Shown here: positions 52,723 through 60,452 of the stretch, in pieces
Numbering within the stretch: position 1 is the stretch's first letter
How the letters are laid out: the number at the start of each line of letters is the position of its first letter
Assembly (NCBI GenBank): GCA_943846655.1
Contig: OX044352.1
Coordinates: 930,001-994,000, forward strand
DNA from: Porticoccus sp002390525
Lineage (GTDB): Bacteria; Pseudomonadota; Gammaproteobacteria; Pseudomonadales; Porticoccaceae
DNA length: 64,000 bases
Reading direction: 5' to 3'
Notes under the pieces: model-generated
The model's database searches: none
Told to the model about the DNA's origin: nothing
Seen by the model: the letters and a program-made list of their open reading frames with translations, nothing else
Translations under genes and position numbers: made by a program

Positions 52723-52743
52723 TTATGGAGCGATTGGTAAACA

Positions 52744-53163
52744 ATGAAATATTTAGCCAGTTCAAGTTATTTCTCTAAGAGATGCTTGGACTTATATCTA
52801 ACTAAACTATCAGCAGGGTTTCCTAGCCCAGCAGATGACTATATAGAGTCAAAACTAGATCTTAATGAGCATCTCATAAACCAGCCTTCTGCTACATTTT
52901 TTGCTAAAGCTGAGGGGGATTCCATGATAGATAGAGGTATTTTTAATGGAGATTTGTTAGTTGTGGATAGATCTATAGAGGCCAAACATGGACATATTAT
53001 AGTCGCTGCGTTCGATGGAGGGCTAACTTGTAAAATCTTAGATAAAAAAAGAAGACGCTTAATACCTGCTAATAAAAATTACCAACCGATAGCTATTTTA
53101 GAAAACTCCGATTTTTCAATTGAAGGTATTGTTATTCATTCAATTAGAAGTCATCAATGCTAG
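52744..53163 (+). CDS. umuD: DNA polymerase V subunit UmuD
   Basis: A 139-residue S24-family autoprotease, the same length as E. coli UmuD. The RecA-stimulated cleavage site is A24-G25 in SAGFPSPADDYIE (E. coli has Cys-Gly). The catalytic dyad is S60 in EGDSMIDRG and K97 in LTCKILD, at the E. coli positions. The cleaved form UmuD' assembles with UmuC for translesion synthesis. A LexA box lies just upstream. The gene overlaps umuC by 7 bases. Confidence 0.96.
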   Translation: MKYLASSSYFSKRCLDLYLTKLSAGFPSPADDYIESKLDLNEHLINQPSATFFAKAEGDSMIDRGIFNGDLLVVDRSIEAKHGHIIVAAFDGGLTCKILDKKRRRLIPANKNYQPIAILENSDFSIEGIVIHSIRSHQC

Positions 53164-54404
53164 CACTAGTTGATTGTAATAGTTTTTATGCTAGTTGCGA
53201 GCAGGTATTCAGGCCTGATCTGAGAGGAAAGCCTATTGTTGTTTTATCAAATAATGATGGGTGTATCGTTGCTAGAAATAGAGAGGTTAAAGCGCTAGGG
53301 ATACCAGGCTTGGAGCCTTATTTTAAGTTGGAGCCATTATTAAAAAAACATAATGTGCATGTTTTTTCTAGCAACTATGAGCTATATGCGGACTTATCGA
53401 GCAGAGTGATGGACGTAGCATCAAGTTTTTCTCCTGATGTAGAAATTTATTCAATAGATGAGTTGTTTCTATCTTTAGATGGTATGAAATGCGACTTAAA
53501 TCAATATGCTAAAAAAATAAGAAAAACTATATGGCGTCATGTGAGAGTTCCAGTATCCGTAGGTGTTGCCCCTACGAAAACTCTCTCTAAGATTGCCAAC
53601 CATACTGCTAAAAAGTACTTAGGTTTAAAAGGAGTTTGTATTTTAGATAACCCAAAAAAGTGGAAATCAATACTCAAAAAAATTCCTATTAGTGATGTAT
53701 GGGGAGTGGGGCGACGCCTCACTGAAAGACTTATAGAATGTGGCGTTATTACTGCTAGCGATCTAGCACAGCAATCTCCTGAGAGTATGCGAAAACTTTT
53801 TAATATCAATATAGAGAGAACAGTAAGAGAGCTTAATGGCGAAGTTTGTATACCAATAGAGGAGGAAGCTGAACCCAGAAAGCAGATATTTTCTACAAGA
53901 ACTTTTGGTCATCGAATCTACGACTTAAGTGAACTACAGCAATCAATCAGCACCTATACAACAAGAGCCTGTGAAAAACTTAGAAAACAGGAAAGCTTGG
54001 TGAACGTAGCAACCGTTTTTATCCAAACTAGTCGTTTTGATGATTTGAGATACTTGAGGTCTAAAATAGTTCGTATGCCCTATGCAACTAACGATACAGG
54101 GCTAATTGTTAATCAGCTAAATAGGAAAGTGAAAGATTTATTCATCAAAGGCTTACCTTACTATAAAGCTGGAGTTGGATTTATCGATCTATCAAATCAA
54201 TATAATCAGCAAATGAGTTTATTTGACAACCATCAGCCCTCAAGAAGAACTCGACTTATGGAGGTAGTAGATAGCATAAATAGTAAAAAATATGGATCCA
54301 TACAGCTGGCAAGCAACGGAATTAATCAAGACTGGAAAATGCGAAGACTTAAGAGGTCGCCCTCATACACAACTAAGTGGAATGAAATACCTACGATTAA
54401 ATAA
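53157..54404 (+). CDS. umuC: DNA polymerase V catalytic subunit UmuC
   Basis: A 415-residue Y-family polymerase. The N-terminal catalytic motif is ALVDCNSFYASCEQVFRP, the second acidic pair is in YSIDELFLSL, then comes SVGVAPTKTLSKIANHTAKK, and the helix-hairpin-helix region ISDVWGVGRRLTERL. The C-terminal beta-clamp-binding motif appears as QQMSLFD near residue 350. It overlaps umuD by 7 bases and is under the same LexA box. E. coli UmuC is 422 residues. Confidence 0.97.
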   Translation: MLALVDCNSFYASCEQVFRPDLRGKPIVVLSNNDGCIVARNREVKALGIPGLEPYFKLEPLLKKHNVHVFSSNYELYADLSSRVMDVASSFSPDVEIYSIDELFLSLDGMKCDLNQYAKKIRKTIWRHVRVPVSVGVAPTKTLSKIANHTAKKYLGLKGVCILDNPKKWKSILKKIPISDVWGVGRRLTERLIECGVITASDLAQQSPESMRKLFNINIERTVRELNGEVCIPIEEEAEPRKQIFSTRTFGHRIYDLSELQQSISTYTTRACEKLRKQESLVNVATVFIQTSRFDDLRYLRSKIVRMPYATNDTGLIVNQLNRKVKDLFIKGLPYYKAGVGFIDLSNQYNQQMSLFDNHQPSRRTRLMEVVDSINSKKYGSIQLASNGINQDWKMRRLKRSPSYTTKWNEIPTIK

Positions 54405-54565
54405 TCATTTTTTTCGATAAAAAAATAGAAATTTTTTTGGAGTATTTTTGCTTCAATAAATATATTTGATATAAGTATTTTGAATCGAAAATCATAGTAA
54501 TTAATATTTGACTGGCATTGAGCATGGGCTTTGATAAGATGCTTCACTTTCTACGAGAAATAAAT

Positions 54566-56131
54566 ATGTTTAGCCTCATCACCAGCAAAGAATCTAACTT
54601 AAAAAATGACTTATTATCAGGCGTAACTGTCGCATTAGCACTAGTTCCCGAAGCGGTCGCCTTTGCTTTTGTAGCTGGTGTAGCGCCGATGATTGGACTA
54701 TATGCAGCATTTATTATGGGTATTATAGCCTCTATATTTGGCGGCCGACCCGGCATGATTTCCGGCGCTACCGGTGCTATGGCTGTAGTAGTAGTCGCAC
54801 TAGTCGCTAGTCATGGAGTACAGTATTTATTTGCTGCAGTATTGCTGGCAGGATTGATTCAAATTTTGTTTGGGATCTTGCGTCTCGGTAAGTTTATTCG
54901 TTTAGTTCCATACCCAGTAATGCTTGGATTTGTTAATGGCCTTGCCGTGGTCATTTTTATCGCACAGCTTGCACAATTTAAGGTAGTTGGCAATCTTGGG
55001 GCACTTGAATGGATGGAGGGGGCTGAGTTATACGCGATGTTAGGATTGGTCACTTTGACTATGATGATTATCCACTTTTTACCGAAACTAACAACAGCTA
55101 TACCAGCTTCATTAGTTGCTATTATCGTAGTGACATTAGTGGTCCATAGTTTAGGTATAGATACACGTACTGTTATCGATTTTGTGCGTAGTATGCTGCC
55201 AATGGGGCAACAGTCATCAGCAACCCTAGAAGGAACTCTACCAAGTTTTTCTATTCCGATGGTTCCTTTTTCTTTAGAGACTCTAAATATTATTGCGCCC
55301 TATGCAATAATTTTATCTCTTGTAGGTTTAATCGAATCCCTTCTTACATTATCTTTGATTGACGATCTTACCAGCACTCGAGGCCGAGGAAATCGAGAAT
55401 GTACAGCCCAAGGCCTAGGAAATGTAGCTAATGGTTTTTTTGGGGGAATGGGCGGATGCGCTATGATTGGTCAAAGTATGATCAATATCAACTCTGGAGG
55501 CAGAGGCAGGCTCTCTGGAATCACAGCAGCAATAGTTTTACTAGCCTGCATTTTATTTTTTTCTAGCCTAATTGAGATGATTCCATTAGCTGCGTTAGTG
55601 GGCGTTATGTTTATGGTTGTACTGGGAACCTTTGAGTGGGCTTCCTTCCGGATATTTCAGGGCATGCAGAGAAGCGATGCTTTAATATCTATTCTTGTCG
55701 CAGTAGTTACGGTGTACACTGATTTAGCTATTGCAGTAATTGTTGGTGTAATTGTATCGGCACTAGTTTTTGCTTGGGAGCATGCAAAACATATAGCTGT
55801 AGTTACTTACATGGATGATGATGGATGGAAGGTTTATGAGTTAGACGGCCCTATATTTTTTGGCTCAGTAAGTAATTTTAAAGATCTTTTTTCGCCAAAC
55901 GATGATCCTAATGATGTGGTAATCGAGTTTAAAAAAGCAAGAGTATCAGATTCATCTGCAATTGAAGCACTTCATGGTTTAGCGCATAAATATCAAAAAC
56001 TTGGTAAAAAGCTTCACCTGCGTCATCTTAGTGAGGATTGTTTACAGCTGCTAGATGATGCTGCGCGTTATGTGGAGATTAATATTAACGAGGATCCACG
56101 TTACAAAGTCGCAACCGATGTCTTTGACTAA
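54566..56131 (+). CDS. SulP-family anion transporter with STAS domain
   Basis: From ATG 54566 the protein is 521 residues; an in-frame TTG at 54518 and ATG at 54524 would add a polar extension that I reject. About 10-12 membrane segments include the SulP signature region (SGVTVALALVPEAVAFAFVAG, GLYAAFIMGIIASIFGG, then SGATGAMAVVVVALV). A C-terminal STAS domain (about residues 430-515) contains ELDGPIFFGSVSNF. Family members carry sulfate, bicarbonate or other anions. The compact STAS and overall length resemble BicA-type bicarbonate carriers, but the substrate cannot be assigned. Confidence 0.88.
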   Translation: MFSLITSKESNLKNDLLSGVTVALALVPEAVAFAFVAGVAPMIGLYAAFIMGIIASIFGGRPGMISGATGAMAVVVVALVASHGVQYLFAAVLLAGLIQILFGILRLGKFIRLVPYPVMLGFVNGLAVVIFIAQLAQFKVVGNLGALEWMEGAELYAMLGLVTLTMMIIHFLPKLTTAIPASLVAIIVVTLVVHSLGIDTRTVIDFVRSMLPMGQQSSATLEGTLPSFSIPMVPFSLETLNIIAPYAIILSLVGLIESLLTLSLIDDLTSTRGRGNRECTAQGLGNVANGFFGGMGGCAMIGQSMININSGGRGRLSGITAAIVLLACILFFSSLIEMIPLAALVGVMFMVVLGTFEWASFRIFQGMQRSDALISILVAVVTVYTDLAIAVIVGVIVSALVFAWEHAKHIAVVTYMDDDGWKVYELDGPIFFGSVSNFKDLFSPNDDPNDVVIEFKKARVSDSSAIEALHGLAHKYQKLGKKLHLRHLSEDCLQLLDDAARYVEININEDPRYKVATDVFD

Positions 56132-56144
56132 AATTAGGATATTG

Positions 56145-56930
56145 TTACAACCAATCCCAATAAGACTTAGATTTACGTGGCGCATTTTTCATTATAAAGT
56201 CCCATATGAAAGCAGGAGTTAAGCGCATCAAAGTAACAACCAACCTCATTTGCCATGGAAAAATTATAAATTTTTTATGTTGATTTATAGCCTTAACAAA
56301 TTTTTTTGCTGCAACTTGAGGAGCCATTAAAAAAGGCATAGGAAATTTATTGAGTCTAGTCATTGGTGTTTTTATATAACCAGGGGCGATTGTTGTGACC
56401 ACTAGATTGTACTCATTTAATTCTATCCTTAGGCTTTCTAAATAGGCTGTAACAGCGGCTTTAGATGCACTATAGGCGCCAGCCCCAGGCAAGCCCCTTG
56501 TGCCTGCAACACTTGATATTCCGACTAAGCTGCCGTAGTTATTTTTTTTCATTGGTAGAACAAATGGCTGAAAAGTATTCATCATGCCGACTAGATTGAT
56601 ATCTAAAACTGCCTGAAATGTATCCATGTCGGATTCTCTCTCAGTTAGTGTTCCAGAGCTTACTCCTGCGCTAGCTATGACTACATCAGGCGCCCCATAC
56701 TTCGCTATAAAGTCTTCTGCAGCAATTCGTAATGTGTTGCGATCTCTGACATCAGCAGTATATATACTAACTTCTGTATCTAGTCTTTTTTTTAATATTA
56801 GAAGAGGATCTTTGCGACGAGCAACCAAACCAAGTATCGTATCTTGAGTTGCATATTCATGAGCTAGGGCTTCACCAATTCCACTTGATGCTCCAGTGAT
56901 AAAAACCTTAAGTTTCCCATTTTTTTTCAT
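56145..56930 (-). CDS. Short-chain dehydrogenase/reductase
   Basis: A 261-residue classical SDR. The NAD(P) motif is FITGASSGIGEALA, followed by the NAG-equivalent ASAGVSSG. The catalytic Ser is in GISSVAG and the Tyr-x3-Lys pair in GAYSASKAAVTAYLESLR. The C-terminal region (MRLTPAFIWDFIMKNAPRK) is membrane-interacting, as in many DltE/YqjQ-like SDRs. R after TG-x-S is absent, and an R in VARRKDPL suggests NADP use. Substrate unknown. It converges with the SulP gene and may be cotranscribed with the upstream secreted-protein genes. Confidence 0.9.
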   Translation of the reverse strand: MKKNGKLKVFITGASSGIGEALAHEYATQDTILGLVARRKDPLLILKKRLDTEVSIYTADVRDRNTLRIAAEDFIAKYGAPDVVIASAGVSSGTLTERESDMDTFQAVLDINLVGMMNTFQPFVLPMKKNNYGSLVGISSVAGTRGLPGAGAYSASKAAVTAYLESLRIELNEYNLVVTTIAPGYIKTPMTRLNKFPMPFLMAPQVAAKKFVKAINQHKKFIIFPWQMRLVVTLMRLTPAFIWDFIMKNAPRKSKSYWDWL

Positions 56931-56949
56931 AAATTCATTAATGAAGTAT

Positions 56950-57396
56950 TTACTCCCAGAATTTCCAATTATTTTTTTTAGATATTATTTTTTTTTGTTC
57001 TTGTTCATCCATCTTTTCTTTAAAAGGAGTGCAGGGTCTTCCGCTTGATTTTTTGAAGGCGCAAGCTTTGACTATGGGCTTTTTTTCATCAATTAGAGAT
57101 TCAACCGCACCCTGAAGCGTGTCACTTGTATTTGAAATACAATATTTATCAAGCCAGCTTGAAATATTTTTTTGGCCTATATTTTTTAAAACACCTTGTG
57201 GGTGCTTGCCCGTATATCCATATTTATTATATGCCGAAATAAATCCATCAAACCAATATAAGGTAACTTTTTCCGATCCATTTTGACGTACTTTAACCCA
57301 CTCGCTACAAGAATAGGCTACCAAATCGAGTTTTTCTGCATATGCATACTGACTATATACTAACACTAAAAAAAGAGCTGAAAAAATAGACTTCAT
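56950..57396 (-). CDS. Secreted HdeA/Rap1a-like small protein
   Basis: A 148-residue protein with a signal peptide (IFSALFLVLVYSQYAYAEK, cleavage probably after AYA). The mature part has YSCSEWVKV, a Gly/Tyr-rich GFISAYNKYGY, WLDKYCISNTSDTLQGAVESL and a further Cys pair (KACAFKK, GRPCTPF). The C-x-n-C pattern with a final D-L/AV-L helix is like HdeA/HdeB acid chaperones and Rap1a/Tai immunity proteins; which of these it is cannot be decided. The C-terminus is lysine-rich. It is 19 bases upstream of the SDR on the same strand. Confidence 0.6.
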   Translation of the reverse strand: MKSIFSALFLVLVYSQYAYAEKLDLVAYSCSEWVKVRQNGSEKVTLYWFDGFISAYNKYGYTGKHPQGVLKNIGQKNISSWLDKYCISNTSDTLQGAVESLIDEKKPIVKACAFKKSSGRPCTPFKEKMDEQEQKKIISKKNNWKFWE

Positions 57397-57445
57397 ACAA
57401 GATTACCTCCGAGCTTAATTAAATTTAATGGTACCTAATTAAATA

Positions 57446-58000
57446 CTATTCTTCCTGTATAGAATTTAACATTGCTTTAAAGTAGCTAGCAGGTATCAGG
57501 ATCTGGTAACTTTTTTTACCTTTTATCGTTATATCTAATCCAGAAACTGAACCATCAAAGAAGTAGAGAAAATTCAAAGGTATAGCAAGTTTTTCTTCAT
57601 ACTGACATATTTGTTCAGAGCAGGGTATATTTTTTTTTGATAAGACTGATACAGGAAGATTTTTATTTCCTTGTGCATTAATCGCAGTGTTGTAAGATCG
57701 CCAATCTGTATCATTATATCGAGCACTAATAAAAATTGTGTAGTGATCCGCACCATCAAGATCGACTATTCGCATCAAGTAGATATCCGAAAAATTTTCT
57801 GATAGCTCTTTATTTGAAAGAGCAAAATTTGGTCCGTAAGTTAGCTCACCATTTACCGCATCGTTCTTGATTTCTATGTGAGCGGATATACTTTCTTCTG
57901 AGCTCCAATCAATGGGATCTTTATTCTTCGCACTAGCTGAAATCTGAAAGATTAGTGCTGCAGAAATTACGAAAATAAAAATACTAAAAACAACTTTCAT
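57446..58000 (-). CDS. Secreted protein of unknown function
   Basis: A 184-residue protein from ATG 58000, preceded by GGAG at a suitable distance; an ATG at 58015 overlaps that Shine-Dalgarno and is less likely. A signal peptide (VVFSIFIFVISAALIFQISASA) precedes a mostly beta-strand domain with a Cys pair (IPCSEQICQYEE) that may form a disulfide. SYQILIPASYFKAML near the C-terminus is a recognisable strand-helix end. I do not recognise the family. It is the first of three same-strand genes with the HdeA-like protein and the SDR. Confidence 0.65.
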   Translation of the reverse strand: MKVVFSIFIFVISAALIFQISASAKNKDPIDWSSEESISAHIEIKNDAVNGELTYGPNFALSNKELSENFSDIYLMRIVDLDGADHYTIFISARYNDTDWRSYNTAINAQGNKNLPVSVLSKKNIPCSEQICQYEEKLAIPLNFLYFFDGSVSGLDITIKGKKSYQILIPASYFKAMLNSIQEE

Positions 58001-58139
58001 TTTGAGGGTCTCCATAAAAATTTCAAATAAATATATCAGGTTTTTAGTTGCTAGTCCTCTCCTCGATATAATGGTTATTCATTCGCTACTCATGTGGTAA
58101 TATATATTTTTTTAATAACTCTATAATTATTGGTTTTAT

Positions 58140-58795
58140 ATGAAACAAAATACCATTGATACTAAAAAGTATATTATTGAAACTTTTCCTGTTGGGGTTC
58201 TTCAGTGCAACTGTACTATCATAGGAGATTCTGTTTCTAAACTTGCTTTGGTCGTAGACCCTGGCGGGGATGCAGATTTTATTATAGGAAAGCTAAATAA
58301 ATACAGCCTCAAATGCATAGGTATTATTCATACCCACGCTCACTTTGATCATATTCTTGCTGCTGGTGAAATAAAAAAAGCAACAGGGGCACCTATTTAT
58401 CTCAATAAAGATGATTTTCAGCTCTGGAGGGGTTAGAGCAACAATGCATTATGTTTGGTTACCCAAGCGATATAAAGTTACCTGATCCGGATCAATACCT
58501 AAATGATGACCATGATCTTAAGTGTTGTGGTGGTGTTGCGATTCATACACCGGGGCATACTCCCGGATCCACAAGCTTTTGGTTCGAAGATAGCAATCTA
58601 TTAGTTGCGGGAGATACTCTTTTTAAAGGTGGGGTAGGTAGGACAGATTTTCCAGGTGGTGACTTCAACAAGATACAAACCTCAATCCGAGAGCGTATCT
58701 ACACTCTCAATGAGGAAGCTATTGTTATTACTGGACACGGCCCAACCACAACAATAGCAGATGAAAAAAATAGCAACAGATTTGTTAGACCATAG
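58140..58795 (+). pseudogene. Glyoxalase-II-like metallo-beta-lactamase hydrolase, split by a frameshift
   Basis: Two frames join into one YcbL/GloB-type hydrolase of about 218 residues. The first (58140-58436) holds ETFPVGVLQCNC, VVDPGGDAD and the metal motif THAHFDH, and stops at TAG 58434. The second (read from about 58433) continues LEQQCIMFGYPSD, then HTPGHTPGSTSFW, AGDTLFKGGVGRTDFPGG and TGHGP. Family alignment places the join at QLW-x-GLEQQC. Adding one G to the GGGG run at 58429-58432 restores the frame. All metal ligands are present in the combined product. A sequencing or assembly error is as likely as true inactivation. The intact enzyme would hydrolyse thioesters such as lactoylglutathione. 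Confidence 0.85.
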
Positions 58796-58838
58796 TTATT
58801 ATTTTATGAAAATATTTTACTAAAAATGGAGCTATAGA

Positions 58839-59460
58839 ATGAAAGATAAGATTTTGATAATGCTGGACCTACAGGATGCCATGAATACCAAGGTCAACAA
58901 CGACTGGGTAAATCAAAATTTTTCTTGGTATCGTGCAATCTGGGTAGAGAGCGCAGAGCTTCTTGATCACTATGGTTGGAAATGGTGGAAAAAACAGACA
59001 CTAGATACCGAACAAGTCAAGCTAGAGTTGGTTGATATTTGGCACTTTGGTTTGAGTATACTGTTGCTCGGATCAGAAAATAGAAAAAATATTGCTTCTG
59101 ATATAGCTGAAGAAGCTATCTAATGGGAAACCATCAGGTGATTTTCGTCTTGATCTCGAGGCCTTCACGTTATCTACACTCAAGACTAAAGGTTTCGATA
59201 TCAAAGGTTTCTCAGCATTGATGTCTGGTATCGATCTAACTTTTGAAGACCTTTATGTAAGTTATATTAGTAAAAATGTATTGAATTTTTTCCGTCAGGA
59301 TAATGGCTACCAAGACGGTTCATACAAAAAAGTATGGTCCGGCAAAGAAGATAATGAGCACCTAGTAGAACTCGTTGGAGATCTCGATAAGAACAGTAAA
59401 ACCTTTAAAGACAATTTATATAATTCGCTTCAGGTCCGATACACCCAAAGAGGTCTGTGA
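58839..59460 (+). pseudogene. Dimeric (type 2) dUTPase, split by a frameshift
   Basis: Two frames make one all-alpha dUTP diphosphatase of about 207 residues. The first (58839-59123) has LDLQDAMNTKVNNDW, WYRAIWVESAELLDHYGWKW and VKLELVDIWHFGLS, including the E-x2-E and E-x2-D metal helices, and stops at TAA 59121. The second (in frame from about 59125) continues GKPSGDFRLDLEAF, DIKGFSALMSG, YISKNVLNFFRQDNGY and KEDNEHLVELV to TGA 59460. Removing one base near 59121-59123 restores the frame. It hydrolyses dUTP to dUMP, preventing uracil incorporation. Together with the upstream gene, this makes two adjacent frameshifts. Confidence 0.85.
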
Positions 59461-59461
59461 G

Positions 59462-60313
59462 GTGAATTCATCTACAGAATTAAATCTTAATCAGTCTCGT
59501 AAGAAGACCCTTGAGTTCAATAAGCTTCATAAAAGACTTCGTCGTAATGTGGGTAATGCAATTTCAGATTTTAGTATGATAGCTGAAGGAGATAAGATTA
59601 TGGTCTGCCTGTCTGGAGGCAAGGATTCCTACTGCATGTTAGACCTAATATTGCATCTCCAAAGAACAGCACCTATAGATTTTGAAATTATTGCTATTAA
59701 TTTAGATCAAAAACAACCAGATTTTCCAGAAGATGTGTTACCAAGATATTTAACTAACCTTGGCATTCCATTTCATATTCTAGAAAAAGACACATACAGT
59801 GTAGTTGTTGATCTCATTCCAGATGGAAAAACATATTGTAGTCTTTGTTCCCGAATGAGAAGAGGTACGTTGTACTCGTTTGCCAAGAAAATCGGTGCGA
59901 ATAAAATCGCTTTAGGGCATCATCGAGACGATATTATTGAAACACTTTTTTTGAATATGTTTTATGGCGGAAAATTAAAAGCAATGCCGCCTAAACTTTT
60001 AAGTGATGATAAGAAAAATATCGTGATACGACCCTTAGCTTACTGTAAAGAGAGCGATTTAGAGGAATACTCAAATAGAATGAAATTCCCAATCATCCCC
60101 TGTAATTTATGTGGATCTCAGGACAATTTGCAGCGCAAGGTTATAAAAGACATGCTGAAATCTTGGGAAAAAAGCAACCCAGGGAGAATAGAAAGTATAT
60201 TCTCTTCTATAAAAAATATATCACCATCTCAACTAGCAGATATTGATTTATTTGATTTTAAGAATTTAAAAAGAGATAAAGCTGATCACATCAATATAGT
60301 TGACATTGAGTAA
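59462..60313 (+). CDS. ttcA: tRNA 2-thiocytidine synthetase TtcA
   Basis: A 283-residue protein from GTG 59462, with AAGAGG (59448-59453) eight bases upstream, starting one base after the dUTPase stop. An earlier ATG at 59375 lies inside dUTPase coding sequence and is rejected. The PP-loop is CLSGGKDSYCMLD. Two Cys pairs that hold the Fe-S cluster are CSLCSRMRRG and PCNLCGSQ. TtcA thiolates C32 of some tRNAs. FNKLHKRLRRNVGNAISDF is the conserved N-terminal helix. It closely follows the split dUTPase gene and precedes dnaX by about 140 bases. Confidence 0.95.
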   Translation: MNSSTELNLNQSRKKTLEFNKLHKRLRRNVGNAISDFSMIAEGDKIMVCLSGGKDSYCMLDLILHLQRTAPIDFEIIAINLDQKQPDFPEDVLPRYLTNLGIPFHILEKDTYSVVVDLIPDGKTYCSLCSRMRRGTLYSFAKKIGANKIALGHHRDDIIETLFLNMFYGGKLKAMPPKLLSDDKKNIVIRPLAYCKESDLEEYSNRMKFPIIPCNLCGSQDNLQRKVIKDMLKSWEKSNPGRIESIFSSIKNISPSQLADIDLFDFKNLKRDKADHINIVDIE

Positions 60314-60385
60314 GTTCAATGATTTTTATAAGCTGAATCTATCAGTTTTTAAAAAATATTTAGTTTGATTCTTTGTTTCTTTTAG

Positions 60386-60404
60386 TAAGGTTACGTAAAC
60401 CTTA
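60386..60404. repeat. Inverted repeat in the dnaX promoter region
   Basis: TAAGGTT (60386-60392) and AACCTTA (60398-60404) form a perfect 7-bp inverted repeat around ACGTA. The right arm runs into TATAAT (60403-60408), and a second TATAAT lies at 60412-60417. The repeat therefore overlaps the likely dnaX promoter and could be an operator. No clear -35 is visible, and no T-tract follows. Confidence 0.4.
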
Positions 60405-60452
60405 TAATAAATATAATAGGTGTGTTTAAATAAAATTAATTCGGCTACATAT

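Noticed and set aside
52604..52765. N-terminal extension of glnE by 54 codons
   Set aside because: The extension is hydrophobic, unlike any GlnE N-terminus, and would run through the LexA box and into umuD. The ATG at 52603 fits the family.
59375..59461. Earlier ttcA start at 59375
   Set aside because: It overlaps conserved dUTPase codons in another frame, and the extra residues do not resemble TtcA. GTG 59462 has a good Shine-Dalgarno.
60314..60452. Possible 4.5S RNA (ffs) upstream of dnaX
   Set aside because: Some gammaproteobacteria place ffs here, but the conserved GGAAGCAGCCA-type loop and GC-rich stem are absent from this AT-rich gap.
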